Source: Paraburkholderia sp. UYCP14C (GTDB lineage Bacteria; Pseudomonadota; Gammaproteobacteria; Burkholderiales; Burkholderiaceae). From it: a stretch of 64,000 bases of DNA. Of the stretch, positions 37,777-49,213 are shown in pieces. The first letter of the stretch is position 1; every line of letters starts with the position of its first letter. The stretch lies in NCBI RefSeq assembly GCF_004197395.1, contig NZ_SELS01000008.1, positions 62,001-126,000 of the forward strand. Direction: 5' to 3'. The notes under the pieces are model-generated. The model saw nothing but the letters and a program-made list of their open reading frames with translations. It had not been told where the DNA came from and made no database searches. The translations under genes and the position numbers were made by a program.

Positions 37777-37795
37777 CGTCTGCGTTTTATCGCGG

Positions 37796-38482
37796 CTACG
37801 GCGTCGGGAAATAGACCCCCGCACGCTGGGCGGCGTTCGCGATGTGCGTCTCGATCGCCTTGCCCGCGGCGAGCGAATCGCGCGCCTTCAACGCATCGAG
37901 AATCGCTCGATGCTCGGTGTAGGTGGACAGCACCCGCTCGCGCCGATAGAACGGCATGCGCTGGCTTTCCTTCATGATCTCGGCGCTGCTGCGCAGGATC
38001 GACTCGATCGCCGCGTTGCCCGCGACGCTGACAATGCGCATATGAAATGCGTAGTCGAGCCGCGCCGCTTCGTCGAGTTCCTCGCAGGCGAGCGCGCTTT
38101 GCATCGCGGTGATGTTTTCCTCGAGCCACGCGAGGTCGTCGTTGCTGACCGCCAGAACCGCCATGCGCGCGACGAAGCCTTCAAGCGCGTAGCGCATCTG
38201 ATATGTGTCGGGCAACGACGACTGTTCCGCGAAACGCCACGCCTGCGCATTTTTCGCCTGCGCGCTTTCCACGTACACGCCCTTGCCGGGGCGGATCACC
38301 AGCAGGCCGAGCGCTTCGAGCGTGGACAGCGCCTCGCGTAGCGACGCGCGGCTGATGGACAGTTCATCGGACAGCTGGCGCTGAGCCGGCAGCAGGCTGC
38401 CCACCGGATAGACGCCCGCTTCGATGCGCTCGCGGATCGTCGCGATGGCCGCGTCGGTGACGGTATGCGGAACGTTTTTCAT
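37796..38482 (-). CDS. FadR-subfamily GntR regulator of the ureide cluster
   Basis: The 228-residue protein has an N-terminal winged HTH (GSLLPAQRQLSDELSISRAS and LREALSTLEALGLLVIRPGKG) and an all-helical FCD effector domain (YALEGFVARMAVLAV and FHMRIVSVAGN). It is divergent from the DctA-type carrier and the allantoicase/ureidoglycolate lyase genes. TGGTNNNACCA-like operators lie before its own gene and before both transcription units, so it is likely a local repressor responding to a purine-degradation intermediate. Start 38482 is at MKNVPHTV; upstream codons lack support. Confidence 0.88.
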   Translation of the reverse strand: MKNVPHTVTDAAIATIRERIEAGVYPVGSLLPAQRQLSDELSISRASLREALSTLEALGLLVIRPGKGVYVESAQAKNAQAWRFAEQSSLPDTYQMRYALEGFVARMAVLAVSNDDLAWLEENITAMQSALACEELDEAARLDYAFHMRIVSVAGNAAIESILRSSAEIMKESQRMPFYRRERVLSTYTEHRAILDALKARDSLAAGKAIETHIANAAQRAGVYFPTP

Positions 38483-38501
38483 GAAGGTTCGCTCGGTAGC
38501 G

Positions 38502-38512
38502 TGGTCTGACCG
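38502..38512. promoter_or_regulatory. candidate GntR operator, regulator-proximal
   Basis: TGGTCTGACCG matches TGGTNNNACCA in 10 of its 11 positions (all but the last) and lies 20 bases upstream of the regulator's start codon, suggesting autoregulation. Confidence 0.55.
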
Positions 38513-38618
38513 CAATTCTAATACGCGGCTGGAAAAGGCGCGCCGCACGGCGCGCGGCATCCCGAATCCGACCCGAAATCGGTTCAAAAACAACGGGTAA
38601 ACACTGTTCGATCAGTCC

Positions 38619-38647
38619 TTGACGGGAGTATATCGGCTTCCTACTAT
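38619..38647 (+). promoter_or_regulatory. sigma70-type promoter of the carrier gene
   Basis: TTGACG (38619-38624), a 17-base spacer and TACTAT (38642-38647) form a good promoter. Transcription would start near 38654, just before the operator at 38663. Confidence 0.65.
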
Positions 38648-38662
38648 TCGCCATAACAGCAC

Positions 38663-38673
38663 TGGTCGGACCA
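38663..38673. promoter_or_regulatory. candidate GntR operator at the carrier promoter
   Basis: TGGTCGGACCA is a perfect TGGTNNNACCA site within the longer near-palindrome ACTGGTC-G-GACCAGT (38661-38675). It lies about 10-20 bases past the predicted start of transcription, a repressing position. Confidence 0.75.
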
Positions 38674-38717
38674 GTCTGAACAGAAGTAACCGAGACAACC
38701 ATCCGCAGGAGGAAGCC

Positions 38718-40046
38718 GTGTTGAAATTCTTCAATTCGCTATTTGGCCGGGTCGTGATAGCGCTCGTGGTAGGCATCGTGCTCGGTGCCGTTTTTCCGCA
38801 TTTCGCGCAGTCGTTGCGGCCGCTTGGCGACGGCTTTCTGAAGCTGATCAAGATGGTGATCGGACCGATCGTGTTCTGCGTGGTGGTGAGTGGCATGGCG
38901 CACGCGGGCGACCTGCGCAAGGTCGGACGGGTCGGCTTGAAGTCGGTGATTTACTTCGAGGCGATGACGACGGTCGCGCTCGTGATCGGCGCGGTGCTCG
39001 CTTACGCGACGCGTCCGGGCGCCGGCATGAACGTGAACCTGAATTCCCTCGATGCGGGGTCGCTCGCGACCTATACCGAGCACGCGAAGAGCCTGAAGGA
39101 CACCGCGGGCTTCCTGCTGAAGATCATCCCGGATACGGCGATCAATGCGTTCGCGACCGGCGACATCCTGCAGATCCTCGTGTTCTCGGTGCTGTTCGGC
39201 TCGGCGCTGTCGCTGCTCGGCAAGCGCGCGCAACGGGTGAGCGGCCTGATCGATGAACTGTCGCAGGTGTTCTTCCGCGTGATGGGCTTCATCATCAAGC
39301 TCGCGCCGCTCGGCGTGCTCGGCGCGATCGCGTTCACGACCGGTACCTACGGCGTCGAGTCGCTCAAGCAGCTCGGCATGCTCGTGCTGGTGTTCTACGC
39401 CAGCTGCGTGGTGTTTGTCGTGCTCGTGCTCGGTGCGGTGATGCGGCTCGCCGGCTTCAGCATCTTCAAGCTGATCCGCTATCTGCGCGAGGAACTGTCG
39501 ATCGTGCTCGGCACCGCGTCGTCCGATGCCGTGCTGCCGCAGATCATGCGCAAGCTCGAATGGATGGGCGTCAAGGATTCGACGGTCGGCCTCGTGATTC
39601 CGACCGGCTACTCGTTCAACCTCGACGGCTTCTCGATCTATCTGACGCTCGCGGTCATCTTCATCGCGCAGGCGACCAACACCCCGCTGTCGATTCATGA
39701 CCTGATCGTCGTCGTGCTGGTGTCGCTGGTGACGTCGAAGGGCGCGCACGGCATTCCTGGCTCGGCGATCGTGATTCTCGCGGCGACGCTCTCCGCGATT
39801 CCCGCGATTCCGGTTCTCGGTCTCGTGCTGATCCTGCCGGTCGACTGGTTCGTCGGCATCGCCCGCGCGCTGACCAACCTGATCGGCAACTGCGTCGCGA
39901 CCGTGGTGGTCGCCGTGTGGGAAAACGATATCGACAAGGCGCGCGCGCATCGCGTGCTGAATCGCGACGCGGCACTTCGCTTCGTGCCCGCCGTCGACGA
40001 CACCGTCGTCGAGCCGGGTGCGGGAGAACACGCGCCGGCAGTCTGA
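38718..40046 (+). CDS. DctA-type dicarboxylate:cation symporter of the ureide cluster
   Basis: The 442-residue DAACS-family inner-membrane carrier has about eight membrane segments and two re-entrant loops, with the substrate-site motifs ELSIVLGTASSDAVLPQIM and VIPTGYSFNLDG. Sequence resembles the C4-dicarboxylate carrier DctA. Its place in the allantoicase/ureidoglycolate lyase unit, under the same operator type, suggests it imports a purine-degradation acid such as allantoate. The GTG at 38718 follows AGGAGG; TTG at 38721 is an alternative. Confidence 0.85.
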   Translation: MLKFFNSLFGRVVIALVVGIVLGAVFPHFAQSLRPLGDGFLKLIKMVIGPIVFCVVVSGMAHAGDLRKVGRVGLKSVIYFEAMTTVALVIGAVLAYATRPGAGMNVNLNSLDAGSLATYTEHAKSLKDTAGFLLKIIPDTAINAFATGDILQILVFSVLFGSALSLLGKRAQRVSGLIDELSQVFFRVMGFIIKLAPLGVLGAIAFTTGTYGVESLKQLGMLVLVFYASCVVFVVLVLGAVMRLAGFSIFKLIRYLREELSIVLGTASSDAVLPQIMRKLEWMGVKDSTVGLVIPTGYSFNLDGFSIYLTLAVIFIAQATNTPLSIHDLIVVVLVSLVTSKGAHGIPGSAIVILAATLSAIPAIPVLGLVLILPVDWFVGIARALTNLIGNCVATVVVAVWENDIDKARAHRVLNRDAALRFVPAVDDTVVEPGAGEHAPAV

Positions 40047-40063
40047 CAGCAGCACGCCGGTGA

Positions 40064-40079
40064 TGGTCTGACCGGACCA
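40064..40079. promoter_or_regulatory. candidate GntR operator upstream of allantoicase
   Basis: TGGTCTGACCGGACCA contains TGGTCTGACCG, identical to the regulator-proximal site, plus an extra overlapping GACCA half-site. It lies in the 138-base gap before the allantoicase gene. Confidence 0.6.
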
Positions 40080-40184
40080 ACCGGCATCGTTTTAGACAGC
40101 TTTTGAACCCTTTTTCGCAAGCCGGCGGACGCCGTGGCGCCGCCGGCCGTTTCTGACCTCTTCTCTTCGACACCGAACGACATC

Positions 40185-41195
40185 ATGGCCAACCCGATCC
40201 TCGACCCGAATGCCCCCGTCTTCACGCGCCGCTACATGAACCTGGCCGATCCGCGCCTCGGCGCGAAGGCGCTCTCCGCCAGCGACGAATTCTTCGCGCC
40301 GAAAGAGCGCATGCTCGACCCGCAGCCGGCGGTGTTCATCCCCGGCAAATACGACGATCACGGCAAGTGGATGGACGGCTGGGAGACGCGTCGCAAGCGC
40401 ACGAACGGCCACGACCATTGCGTGATCCGTCTCGCGCGGCCGGGCGTCGTGCATGGCGTCGATCTCGATACGAGCCACTTCACCGGCAATTTCCCGCCGG
40501 CGGCGTCGATCGATGCCTGTTATACCGATGCCGACGTGCCGCTGGAGCAAACCGATTGGCAGCCGCTCGTGCCGGCCATGACGCTACAGGGCAACCAGCA
40601 TCACTATGTCGAGGTGAAAGACGCGCGCCCGGTCACCCATCTGCGCGTGAATCTGTATCCGGACGGCGGGCTCGCGCGACTGCGCGTGTACGGCCAGCCG
40701 CAGCGCGACTGGAGCCGGGTCGAGCGCGGCACGCTGCTCGATCTCGCCGCGATCGAAAACGGCGCATACCTCGTCGCCGCGAACAACCAGCATTTCGGGC
40801 CTGCCTCGCAGATGCTGATGCCGGGCCGCGGCGAGAACATGGGCGACGGCTGGGAAACCCGGCGGCGTCGCGAACCGGGCAATGACTGGGCGATCGTCGC
40901 ACTGGCGCGGCCCGGCGTGATCCGCAAGATCGCAGTGGACACCGCGCACTTCAAAGGCAACTTCCCGGACCGCTGCTCGCTACAGGCGGCATCGGTAACG
41001 GGCGGCACCGACGACTCCCTCGTCACGCAGGCGATGTTCTGGCCGGTGCTGCTCGGCGAACAGAAGCTGCAGATGGACCACGTGCACACGTTCACGGACG
41101 ACCTCGCGGCGCTCGGCCCGGTCACGCACGTGCGCTTCAATATCTTCCCGGACGGCGGCGTGTCGCGCCTGCGTCTGTGGGGCGAGATCGCTTAA
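40185..41195 (+). CDS. alc: allantoicase
   Basis: The 336-residue enzyme hydrolyses allantoate to ureidoglycolate and urea. It is built from two repeats of about 150 residues, each with the signature DGWETRR followed by ARPGV and HFxGNFP (near residues 62 and 225). Length and repeat layout match bacterial Alc. The ATG at 40185 ([13 protein letters not shown]) is family-typical. allA follows in the same direction after 27 bases. Confidence 0.95.
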   Translation: MANPILDPNAPVFTRRYMNLADPRLGAKALSASDEFFAPKERMLDPQPAVFIPGKYDDHGKWMDGWETRRKRTNGHDHCVIRLARPGVVHGVDLDTSHFTGNFPPAASIDACYTDADVPLEQTDWQPLVPAMTLQGNQHHYVEVKDARPVTHLRVNLYPDGGLARLRVYGQPQRDWSRVERGTLLDLAAIENGAYLVAANNQHFGPASQMLMPGRGENMGDGWETRRRREPGNDWAIVALARPGVIRKIAVDTAHFKGNFPDRCSLQAASVTGGTDDSLVTQAMFWPVLLGEQKLQMDHVHTFTDDLAALGPVTHVRFNIFPDGGVSRLRLWGEIA

Positions 41196-41222
41196 CGTAA
41201 GCAATGTGATGGAGCGGCAAGC

Positions 41223-41735
41223 ATGAAGATCCTGCAGATGGAGCGCCTGACGCGCTCAGCGTTCGCGCCGTTCGGCGACGTGATCGAACTCGACGGCGCG
41301 CGTCATTTTTCGATCAATGGCGGTACCACCGAGCGCTATCACGACCTCGCGCGCGTCGACGTGATGGAGCAGGGCGGCCGACCGCTCGTCAACCTGTTTC
41401 GCGCGCAGCCGCGCGCGCTACCCGTCGAGATCACGATGATGGAGCGGCATCCGCTCGGCAGCCAGGCTTTCATTCCCTTACGCGCGGGCCGCTACCTCGT
41501 GGTGGTCGCGCCGCCCGGCGAGTTCGACGCCGCGCAGATGCGCGGGTTCTGGACCGACGCGTGGCAGGGCGTCAATTACGCGAAAGGGGTTTGGCATCAC
41601 CCGCTGCTCGCGCTCGATCAGGTCAGCGACTTCGTGGTCGTCGATCGCGGCGGCGACGGGCCGAATTGCGACGAATTGCAGCTGGCCGAGCCGTGGCGGC
41701 TCGCCTTCGAGCCGAGCGAGGAGTTGATCGGATAG
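41223..41735 (+). CDS. allA: ureidoglycolate lyase
   Basis: The 170-residue cupin-like enzyme splits ureidoglycolate to glyoxylate and urea, the step after allantoicase. Features: N-terminal [46 protein letters not shown] and [10 protein letters not shown] with metal-site histidines. It ends the ureide unit at a strong bidirectional terminator. Confidence 0.95.
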   Translation: MKILQMERLTRSAFAPFGDVIELDGARHFSINGGTTERYHDLARVDVMEQGGRPLVNLFRAQPRALPVEITMMERHPLGSQAFIPLRAGRYLVVVAPPGEFDAAQMRGFWTDAWQGVNYAKGVWHHPLLALDQVSDFVVVDRGGDGPNCDELQLAEPWRLAFEPSEELIG

Positions 41736-41757
41736 CGATGCTTGCAGCCGGCTGAAC

Positions 41758-41799
41758 AAAAAAAGACCCGGCCGATCCCCATCGGCCGGGTCTTTTTTT
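41758..41799. terminator. bidirectional terminator between allA and fur
   Basis: GACCCGGCCGAT-CCCC-ATCGGCCGGGTC is a perfect 12-base stem, preceded by seven A and followed by seven T; it serves both convergent genes. Confidence 0.92.
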
Positions 41800-41839
41800 G
41801 ACTTGCCAGGCCGTGTGCTCGCACGCGGCCCGCTCCGCA

Positions 41840-42268
41840 TCAGTGCTTACGATGCGGGCAATTCTCCTTGGTACACGCCCCATACAGTGCCAGCGCGTGT
41901 TCCTGCAGCTTGAAGCCGCGGGCCTTGGCGATGGACTGCTGACGGCTTTCGATTTCGGGGTCGAAAAATTCTTCGACCAGCCCGCAATCGAGGCACACGA
42001 GGTGGTCGTGGTGCGACCCCTCGTTCAGTTCGAACACCGCCTTGCCCGATTCGAAATTGCTGCGCGAGAGCAGGCCGGCCTGCTCGAATTGCGTCAGCAC
42101 GCGATACACGGTGGCCAGACCGATATCGAGTTCCTCGTGCAGGAGGTTGCGGTACACGTCTTCGGCGGTCAGGTGACGCACCGGGCTGTGCTGGAATATC
42201 TCAAGGATTTTGAGGCGCGGAAGGGTCGCCTTGAGCCCGATATTCTTGAGATCGGTTGGATTGGTCAT
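41840..42268 (-). CDS. fur: ferric uptake regulator
   Basis: The 142-residue protein represses iron-uptake genes when bound to Fe2+. Motifs: [20 protein letters not shown] (winged helix), [20 protein letters not shown] recognition helix, metal ligands [15 protein letters not shown] and C-terminal [11 protein letters not shown]. Length normal. Divergent from bamE with a 152-base shared upstream region, the conserved arrangement in beta-proteobacteria. Confidence 0.96.
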   Translation of the reverse strand: MTNPTDLKNIGLKATLPRLKILEIFQHSPVRHLTAEDVYRNLLHEELDIGLATVYRVLTQFEQAGLLSRSNFESGKAVFELNEGSHHDHLVCLDCGLVEEFFDPEIESRQQSIAKARGFKLQEHALALYGACTKENCPHRKH

Positions 42269-42350
42269 GACAAGGGATCCCTAGAGTACAATGCTGGGCT
42301 CTCATAGTAATGTGTTTTGCCGTTCTGGTCATTTTCGATGGAATGAGCGT

Positions 42351-42366
42351 GGCCCGCAAGCGGGCC
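42351..42366 (+). other. inverted repeat in the bamE leader
   Basis: GGCCCGC-AA-GCGGGCC is a 7-base perfect inverted repeat in the fur-bamE intergenic region, 55 bases before the bamE start; it could form an mRNA hairpin. Confidence 0.4.
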
Positions 42367-42420
42367 CGCACGGTGAGTGAAATGATTTCTAAATCTCAAT
42401 TGATCTACCGGGGGAGCCGC

Positions 42421-43302
42421 ATGCGGGGTACCTTGATCGCTGTTGCGACTGTCGCGGTTCTTGCCGGATGTTCCACGTACGACAGCCTGACCCAGCGCTT
42501 TGCCCAACGCATTACGCCGTATCGGATTACGGTCGTGCAAGGCAACTTCGTGTCGCAGGAAATGGCCGACCAGATGAAGGCCGGCATGTCGCGCGCGCAA
42601 GTGCGTCAGCTGCTCGGCACGCCGCTGTTGACCGACATGTTCCACGCGGATCGCTGGGATTACGTGTTCTATTTCAAGCGTGGCAACACCTCGATCGTTC
42701 AACAGCGCGACTTCGTCGTGTTCTTCTCGGGTGACATCGTGACCCACTGGACGGGCGGCGAGGACCTGCCGACCAATCTCGAATTGCTGGCCGAAATCGA
42801 CGGCGACCGCAGTGGCCGTCGTCCGAACGCGACGCCGCCGCGCGCGGCGAGCGCGGCCGAGGCCGCCAACGCCGTGGCTGCCAGCGACGCGGCCGCCGCA
42901 AGTGCGGCCGCTGCGGCAGCGGCGCCGCCCACGGTGGATACGACGCGCTCGCCGTCGGTCGAAGGCGCTCAGCAGGCCGCCACGCCGTCCATGGACGCCA
43001 ACGCGGAAGCCGCGCAGGCGGCCAATCGTGCAACGGGCGCGGTTTCGTCGACGCCGAGCGGCGTGTCGTCCGTGCGTTCGACCGCCCCGCGAGCGGGCGC
43101 TGGCGGAATCCCGACGCAAGGTCCGACGGCTGCCGGTCAACCGCAGTTCCAGTTCAAACGTCCGCCGCCGCCGGCTCCGGAAAACGAGAGCAACCCGGTC
43201 GGCCCGACGGGCTCGCAAAACAGCGGCAGCCCGACGCTAACTGCGCCGCCGGCCGAATCGCCGACGTTGTTGGCGCCGCCCACGTCGGGAACGAGCAACT
43301 GA
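42421..43302 (+). CDS. bamE: outer-membrane assembly lipoprotein BamE with long C-terminal tail
   Basis: The 293-residue protein has a lipoprotein signal (MRGTLIAVATVAVLAGCSTY, lipidated Cys17) and an SmpA/OmlA (BamE) domain to about residue 115 (ITVVQGNFVSQEMADQMKAG, LLGTPLLTDMFHADRWDYVF). About 165 residues of Ala/Pro/Ser/Thr-rich low-complexity sequence follow, unlike the roughly 110-residue E. coli protein. The ATG at 42421 is preferred for the GGGGGAG site and intact lipobox; in-frame ATGs upstream would extend before the signal. Confidence 0.9.
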   Translation: MRGTLIAVATVAVLAGCSTYDSLTQRFAQRITPYRITVVQGNFVSQEMADQMKAGMSRAQVRQLLGTPLLTDMFHADRWDYVFYFKRGNTSIVQQRDFVVFFSGDIVTHWTGGEDLPTNLELLAEIDGDRSGRRPNATPPRAASAAEAANAVAASDAAAASAAAAAAAPPTVDTTRSPSVEGAQQAATPSMDANAEAAQAANRATGAVSSTPSGVSSVRSTAPRAGAGGIPTQGPTAAGQPQFQFKRPPPPAPENESNPVGPTGSQNSGSPTLTAPPAESPTLLAPPTSGTSN

Positions 43303-43625
43303 TTCTGTAGTCGGTGTGGTGAGGCGGGCTGCGCGCGAGGTGTGCGGCGCCCGCCGGATGTGCGTTTGTCCGGCAGCGGGTGAAACCGGAAATGTAGCGC
43401 CCGGGCCGCTGAACACCTTGCCTACCCGTCTGGGCGAGCCGTCCGGTTCGGCCAGTTGCATGGGCTCTCTGTGCGAGGCGGCTGATTTTGCCGCCAGATC
43501 TCGCGATCTGCAGCCGCTTGTCCCTATATCTACCGGGCGCATTCCCCGGCACACTGGTCGGTGCGTTCGCCGGGCCGCGTTTGCCGGGCTCCATCCCGGT
43601 TGACTCTATTCGAATCCTCATCGTC
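43303..43625. other. 323-base gap between bamE and dapB
   Basis: No convincing gene or canonical terminator is visible. A small hairpin GCCGGA-(10 bases)-TCCGGC lies near 43354-43375. Short open frames here have no recognisable protein features and no good ribosome-binding sites. Confidence 0.5.
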
Positions 43626-44423
43626 ATGAAAATTGCCATTGCAGGCGCATCGGGCCGTATGGGCCGCATGCTGATCGAAACCGTCCTCAACGATGCCGAC
43701 GCGACGCTGTCCGGCGCGCTCTGCCGCACCGGCGCGGCGCAGCTGGGCCAGGACGCCGGCGCGTTCCTCGGCAAAGAAACCGGCGTGCTGCTGTCCGACG
43801 ACATCGAGCGTGTGTTCGCGGAATCCGACTACCTGATCGACTTCACGCGTCCCGACGCGACGCTCGCGCATCTCGAAGCCGCGCAGCGCCACGGCGTGAA
43901 AATGGTGATCGGCACGACCGGCTTCGACAACGCGCAAAAAGCGCAACTGCGTGCGGCGGCAGAGAAGATCGGCGTGGTGTTCGCGTCGAACATGAGCGTC
44001 GGCGTGAACGTCACACTGAAGCTGCTCGAATTCGCGGCGCGGCATTTTTCGACCGGCTACGACATCGAGATCATCGAGGCGCATCATCGTCACAAGGTCG
44101 ACGCGCCGTCCGGCACCGCGCTGACGATGGGCGAAGTGATCGCCAACGCGCTCGGCCGCAATCTCGACGATTGCGCGGTCTACGGCCGCGAAGGCGTGAC
44201 CGGCGAACGCGATCCGTCGACGATTGGTTTTTCGGCGATTCGCGGCGGCGATATCGTCGGCGATCATACGGTGCTGTTCGCAGGGATCGGCGAGCGGATC
44301 GAGATCACGCACAAATCGGCGAGCCGGCTGTCATATGCACAAGGCGCGCTTCGTGCTGTACGCTTCCTCGAAGGCCACGGCAACGGCTTCTTCGACATGC
44401 AGGACGTGCTCGGCCTGCGTTGA
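43626..44423 (+). CDS. dapB: 4-hydroxy-tetrahydrodipicolinate reductase
   Basis: The 265-residue enzyme acts in lysine/diaminopimelate synthesis. It has the NAD(P) loop [26 protein letters not shown] and the catalytic [15 protein letters not shown] segment (His and Lys). Start ATG at 43626 chosen from the conserved N-terminus; the frame is open 46 codons upstream without support. The exbB-like gene begins 78 bases later. Confidence 0.96.
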   Translation: MKIAIAGASGRMGRMLIETVLNDADATLSGALCRTGAAQLGQDAGAFLGKETGVLLSDDIERVFAESDYLIDFTRPDATLAHLEAAQRHGVKMVIGTTGFDNAQKAQLRAAAEKIGVVFASNMSVGVNVTLKLLEFAARHFSTGYDIEIIEAHHRHKVDAPSGTALTMGEVIANALGRNLDDCAVYGREGVTGERDPSTIGFSAIRGGDIVGDHTVLFAGIGERIEITHKSASRLSYAQGALRAVRFLEGHGNGFFDMQDVLGLR

Positions 44424-44501
44424 GCGAAATCCGTTGCGCATAGGCGGGGCAGCGCATCCCGGGCGCGCCCTCCCAAAGTCACTTTCCCACGGCGAGGTCA
44501 G

Positions 44502-45221
44502 ATGGCAGGCAGCAGCGGCATCATCCATTACCTGCAAACGAGCGATGCGATCACGCATGGCGTCGCCTATGTGCTGCTGGCCATGTCGATTGCGAGCTGG
44601 TGCTTTCTGATCGTCAAGAGCTGGATTCTGACGCGCGCGAAACGCCAGTCCACGCGGGCGATCGCGCGCTTCTGGCAGGCGCCGACGCTCGCCGAAGGCG
44701 TCGCCATCCTGCGCCGCACCGACCGCGAGCGCGTGTTCGCGCCGCTCGCCGAAGCGGCGCTCAATGCGGCCGAGGTCGACATTCCCGGCGCGCTGCTCGC
44801 GCGCGTCGAGCGCAGCGAACGGGTGCTGCGCGCGCTGCGCCAGGCGCTCAACGCGTCGCAGCGGCGCCTCGAATTCGGTCAGGTGCTGCTTGCATCGGTT
44901 GGCAGCACCGCGCCGTTCGTCGGTCTGCTCGGCACCGTGTGGGGCATCTATCACGCGCTCGGCAGTATTGCGGCGAGCGGGCAGGCGCAGATCGAGAACG
45001 TCGCGGGACCGGTCGGCGAGGCGCTGATCATGACCGCGTTCGGTCTGGTGGTCGCGATTCCGGCGGTGCTCGCGTACAACGTGCTGGGTCGCCTCGTGCG
45101 GCAATTGTGCGAAGAGCTCGATGGCTTCGCGCACGATCTTCACGCGTACGTCTGCGCGCCGGTCGAGCACGCGCCGACACCGCCGCGCGCGCAGCAGGCG
45201 GCGCACGAGGCGCACCGCTGA
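44502..45221 (+). CDS. exbB: MotA/TolQ/ExbB-family proton-channel protein
   Basis: The 239-residue inner-membrane protein has three hydrophobic helices (about 22-42, 130-150 and 180-205) and the conserved LASVGSTAPFVGLLGTVWGI and GEALIMTAFGLVVAIPAV segments. It pairs with the ExbD-like protein that follows to energise outer-membrane processes. TolQ is the alternative, but TolA, TolB and Pal are absent here. No tonB gene lies adjacent. Confidence 0.85.
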   Translation: MAGSSGIIHYLQTSDAITHGVAYVLLAMSIASWCFLIVKSWILTRAKRQSTRAIARFWQAPTLAEGVAILRRTDRERVFAPLAEAALNAAEVDIPGALLARVERSERVLRALRQALNASQRRLEFGQVLLASVGSTAPFVGLLGTVWGIYHALGSIAASGQAQIENVAGPVGEALIMTAFGLVVAIPAVLAYNVLGRLVRQLCEELDGFAHDLHAYVCAPVEHAPTPPRAQQAAHEAHR

Positions 45222-45301
45222 CGCGTAACGCGCGTCACGACACATCGCGCCACACCGCACACCGCCCATCGCACGGGCAAGCTCGGACGCAAGGAGGCGA
45301 C

Positions 45302-45733
45302 ATGGCATTCGGCGGACTGGAGAAGAAGCAGACGGCCGCGCCGATGGCCGAGATCAACATGACGCCGCTGATCGACGTGATGCTGGTGCTGCTGGTGATT
45401 TTCATCATCACCGCGCCGCTGTTTTCGCACGCGATCCGGCTCGATCTGCCGAAGGTCGCGGCGGCGCCTGCGCGCCAGACCCCGCAAACCGTCTCCCTGT
45501 CCATCGACGGCGCCGGCAAGCTCTACTGGAACGGCAAGCCGATCACGCTCGCGCAGATGCGCGCGCAGTTCGCCGAGGCCGGCAAGCAGGCGGACCAGCC
45601 CGACATCCAGCTACGCGCGGAGCGCTCGACGCGCTACGAAGTGATCGCGCAGGTGATGAGCGCCGCGCAGCAGGCCGGGCTCGAGCGGATCGGCTTCGTG
45701 ACGGACCCGCCGCCGCCCGCCGCGCAGCATTGA
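45302..45733 (+). CDS. exbD: ExbD/TolR-family biopolymer transport protein
   Basis: The 143-residue protein has a short cytoplasmic N-terminus, one transmembrane helix in the motif INMTPLIDVMLVLLVIFIIT with the essential Asp, and a periplasmic domain. It partners the preceding ExbB-like protein. An AAGGAGG ribosome-binding site lies 5 bases before the ATG. Confidence 0.88.
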   Translation: MAFGGLEKKQTAAPMAEINMTPLIDVMLVLLVIFIITAPLFSHAIRLDLPKVAAAPARQTPQTVSLSIDGAGKLYWNGKPITLAQMRAQFAEAGKQADQPDIQLRAERSTRYEVIAQVMSAAQQAGLERIGFVTDPPPPAAQH

Positions 45734-45826
45734 GCGCCATCGGGCGCCGCCGGGCGCGCGCCGCGTTCACGAATCCGGCATCTCCAGCGCCGCACCACGC
45801 CGCGCGGCGCACCCCTCCGCGAACGG

Positions 45827-45832
45827 TATAAT
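45827..45832 (+). promoter_or_regulatory. consensus minus-10 of leuS
   Basis: TATAAT, a perfect minus-10, lies 95 bases before the leuS ATG. Transcription would start near 45839. No good minus-35 is seen at 16-18 bases. Confidence 0.5.
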
Positions 45833-45838
45833 CAGCCC

Positions 45839-45904
45839 TTTCCCCGCCGAAGGGGAAACGACGCAACGACATTCTGCAGAGCACCGGGCCGGTGCGAAAG
45901 CACC
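45839..45904 (+). other. structured leader of leuS with two mutually exclusive hairpins
   Basis: A 7-base stem TTTCCCC-GCCGAA-GGGGAAA (45839-45858) sits at the predicted transcript 5' end. Further on, GGTGC (45891-45895) can pair either with the upstream GCACC (45881-45885) or with the downstream GCACC (45900-45904) across a GAAA tetraloop. The two options exclude each other. Confidence 0.5.
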
Positions 45905-45912
45905 GAACCTAG

Positions 45913-48519
<2,607 letters not shown>

Positions 48520-48607
48520 CGTTCCGGGCCCTCATCCGGCAGACGGAACGCCGCCGGCCCGGCGGCGTTCCTCGGCACCGCGAATCCACTGCGAACCGGG
48601 AGCGAAT

Positions 48608-49159
48608 GTGACTCGCAGATCGTTTTTGACGCTCGCTTGCAGCGTAATGATGTTGTCGGCCTGCGGCTTCCAGTTGCGCGGCCAGCAGGACTACGCGTTC
48701 AAGCGCCTCTATGTGGCGGGCGGCTCGCCCGCGGCCGTCGCGCGCTTCACGCGCATCGTGCAGGGCGGCAGCGACACCGTGGTGGTCAGCTCGGTCGCCA
48801 ATGCCGACGCGATCCTGCAGATCTCGCAGAACCGCAACGTCAGCACGCTGACGCTGAATTCGCTGGGCGTCGTCGCCGAGTATCAGCTGAATCTGCAGAT
48901 GACCTACACGCTGACCGGCAAGGACGGCACCGTGCTGATTCCGGGCAGCGTGATCGCGCTGAACCGCGCGATGACCTATAGCGACCAGTTCTCGCAGGCG
49001 AAGGCTGCCGAGTCCGACATCCTGTTCGCCGATATGGAAAACGACGCGGTCGATCAACTGGTCCGCCGTCTCGGCGTGGTGCGTTCGCTGCATCCGACGC
49101 CGGCCGAGGCCGTGCCGGCCATCGCGCCGCGCGCGCCGCTGCCGCCGCCGCCGCTGTGA
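48608..49159 (+). CDS. lptE: LPS-assembly lipoprotein LptE
   Basis: The 183-residue outer-membrane lipoprotein works with LptD to insert LPS. It has a lipoprotein signal (FLTLACSVMMLSACGFQLRG, lipobox LSAC) and then the GFQLRGQQDYAFKRLYV motif typical of LptE. The GTG start at 48608 follows a GGGAGC site. It lies in the conserved leuS-lptE-holA order. Confidence 0.92.
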   Translation: MTRRSFLTLACSVMMLSACGFQLRGQQDYAFKRLYVAGGSPAAVARFTRIVQGGSDTVVVSSVANADAILQISQNRNVSTLTLNSLGVVAEYQLNLQMTYTLTGKDGTVLIPGSVIALNRAMTYSDQFSQAKAAESDILFADMENDAVDQLVRRLGVVRSLHPTPAEAVPAIAPRAPLPPPPL

Positions 49160-49213
49160 GCGTCGTGTCGCTCGTGATTCGTCGAACCTCATTCATCCCG
49201 TCAACCGCTAGCC

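Noticed and set aside
43316-43603. A 95-codon open frame in the bamE-dapB gap
   Set aside because: No ribosome-binding site, no conserved motif, composition typical of non-coding GC-rich sequence.
44502-45733. Assignment of the pair as TolQ-TolR
   Set aside because: TolA, TolB and Pal genes are missing from the neighbourhood, so ExbB/ExbD is the more cautious name, though TolQ/R is not excluded by sequence alone.
45839-45904. T-box riboswitch or leucine leader peptide before leuS
   Set aside because: No T-box consensus, no short Leu-rich frame and no terminator in the leader; only the competing hairpins are reported.
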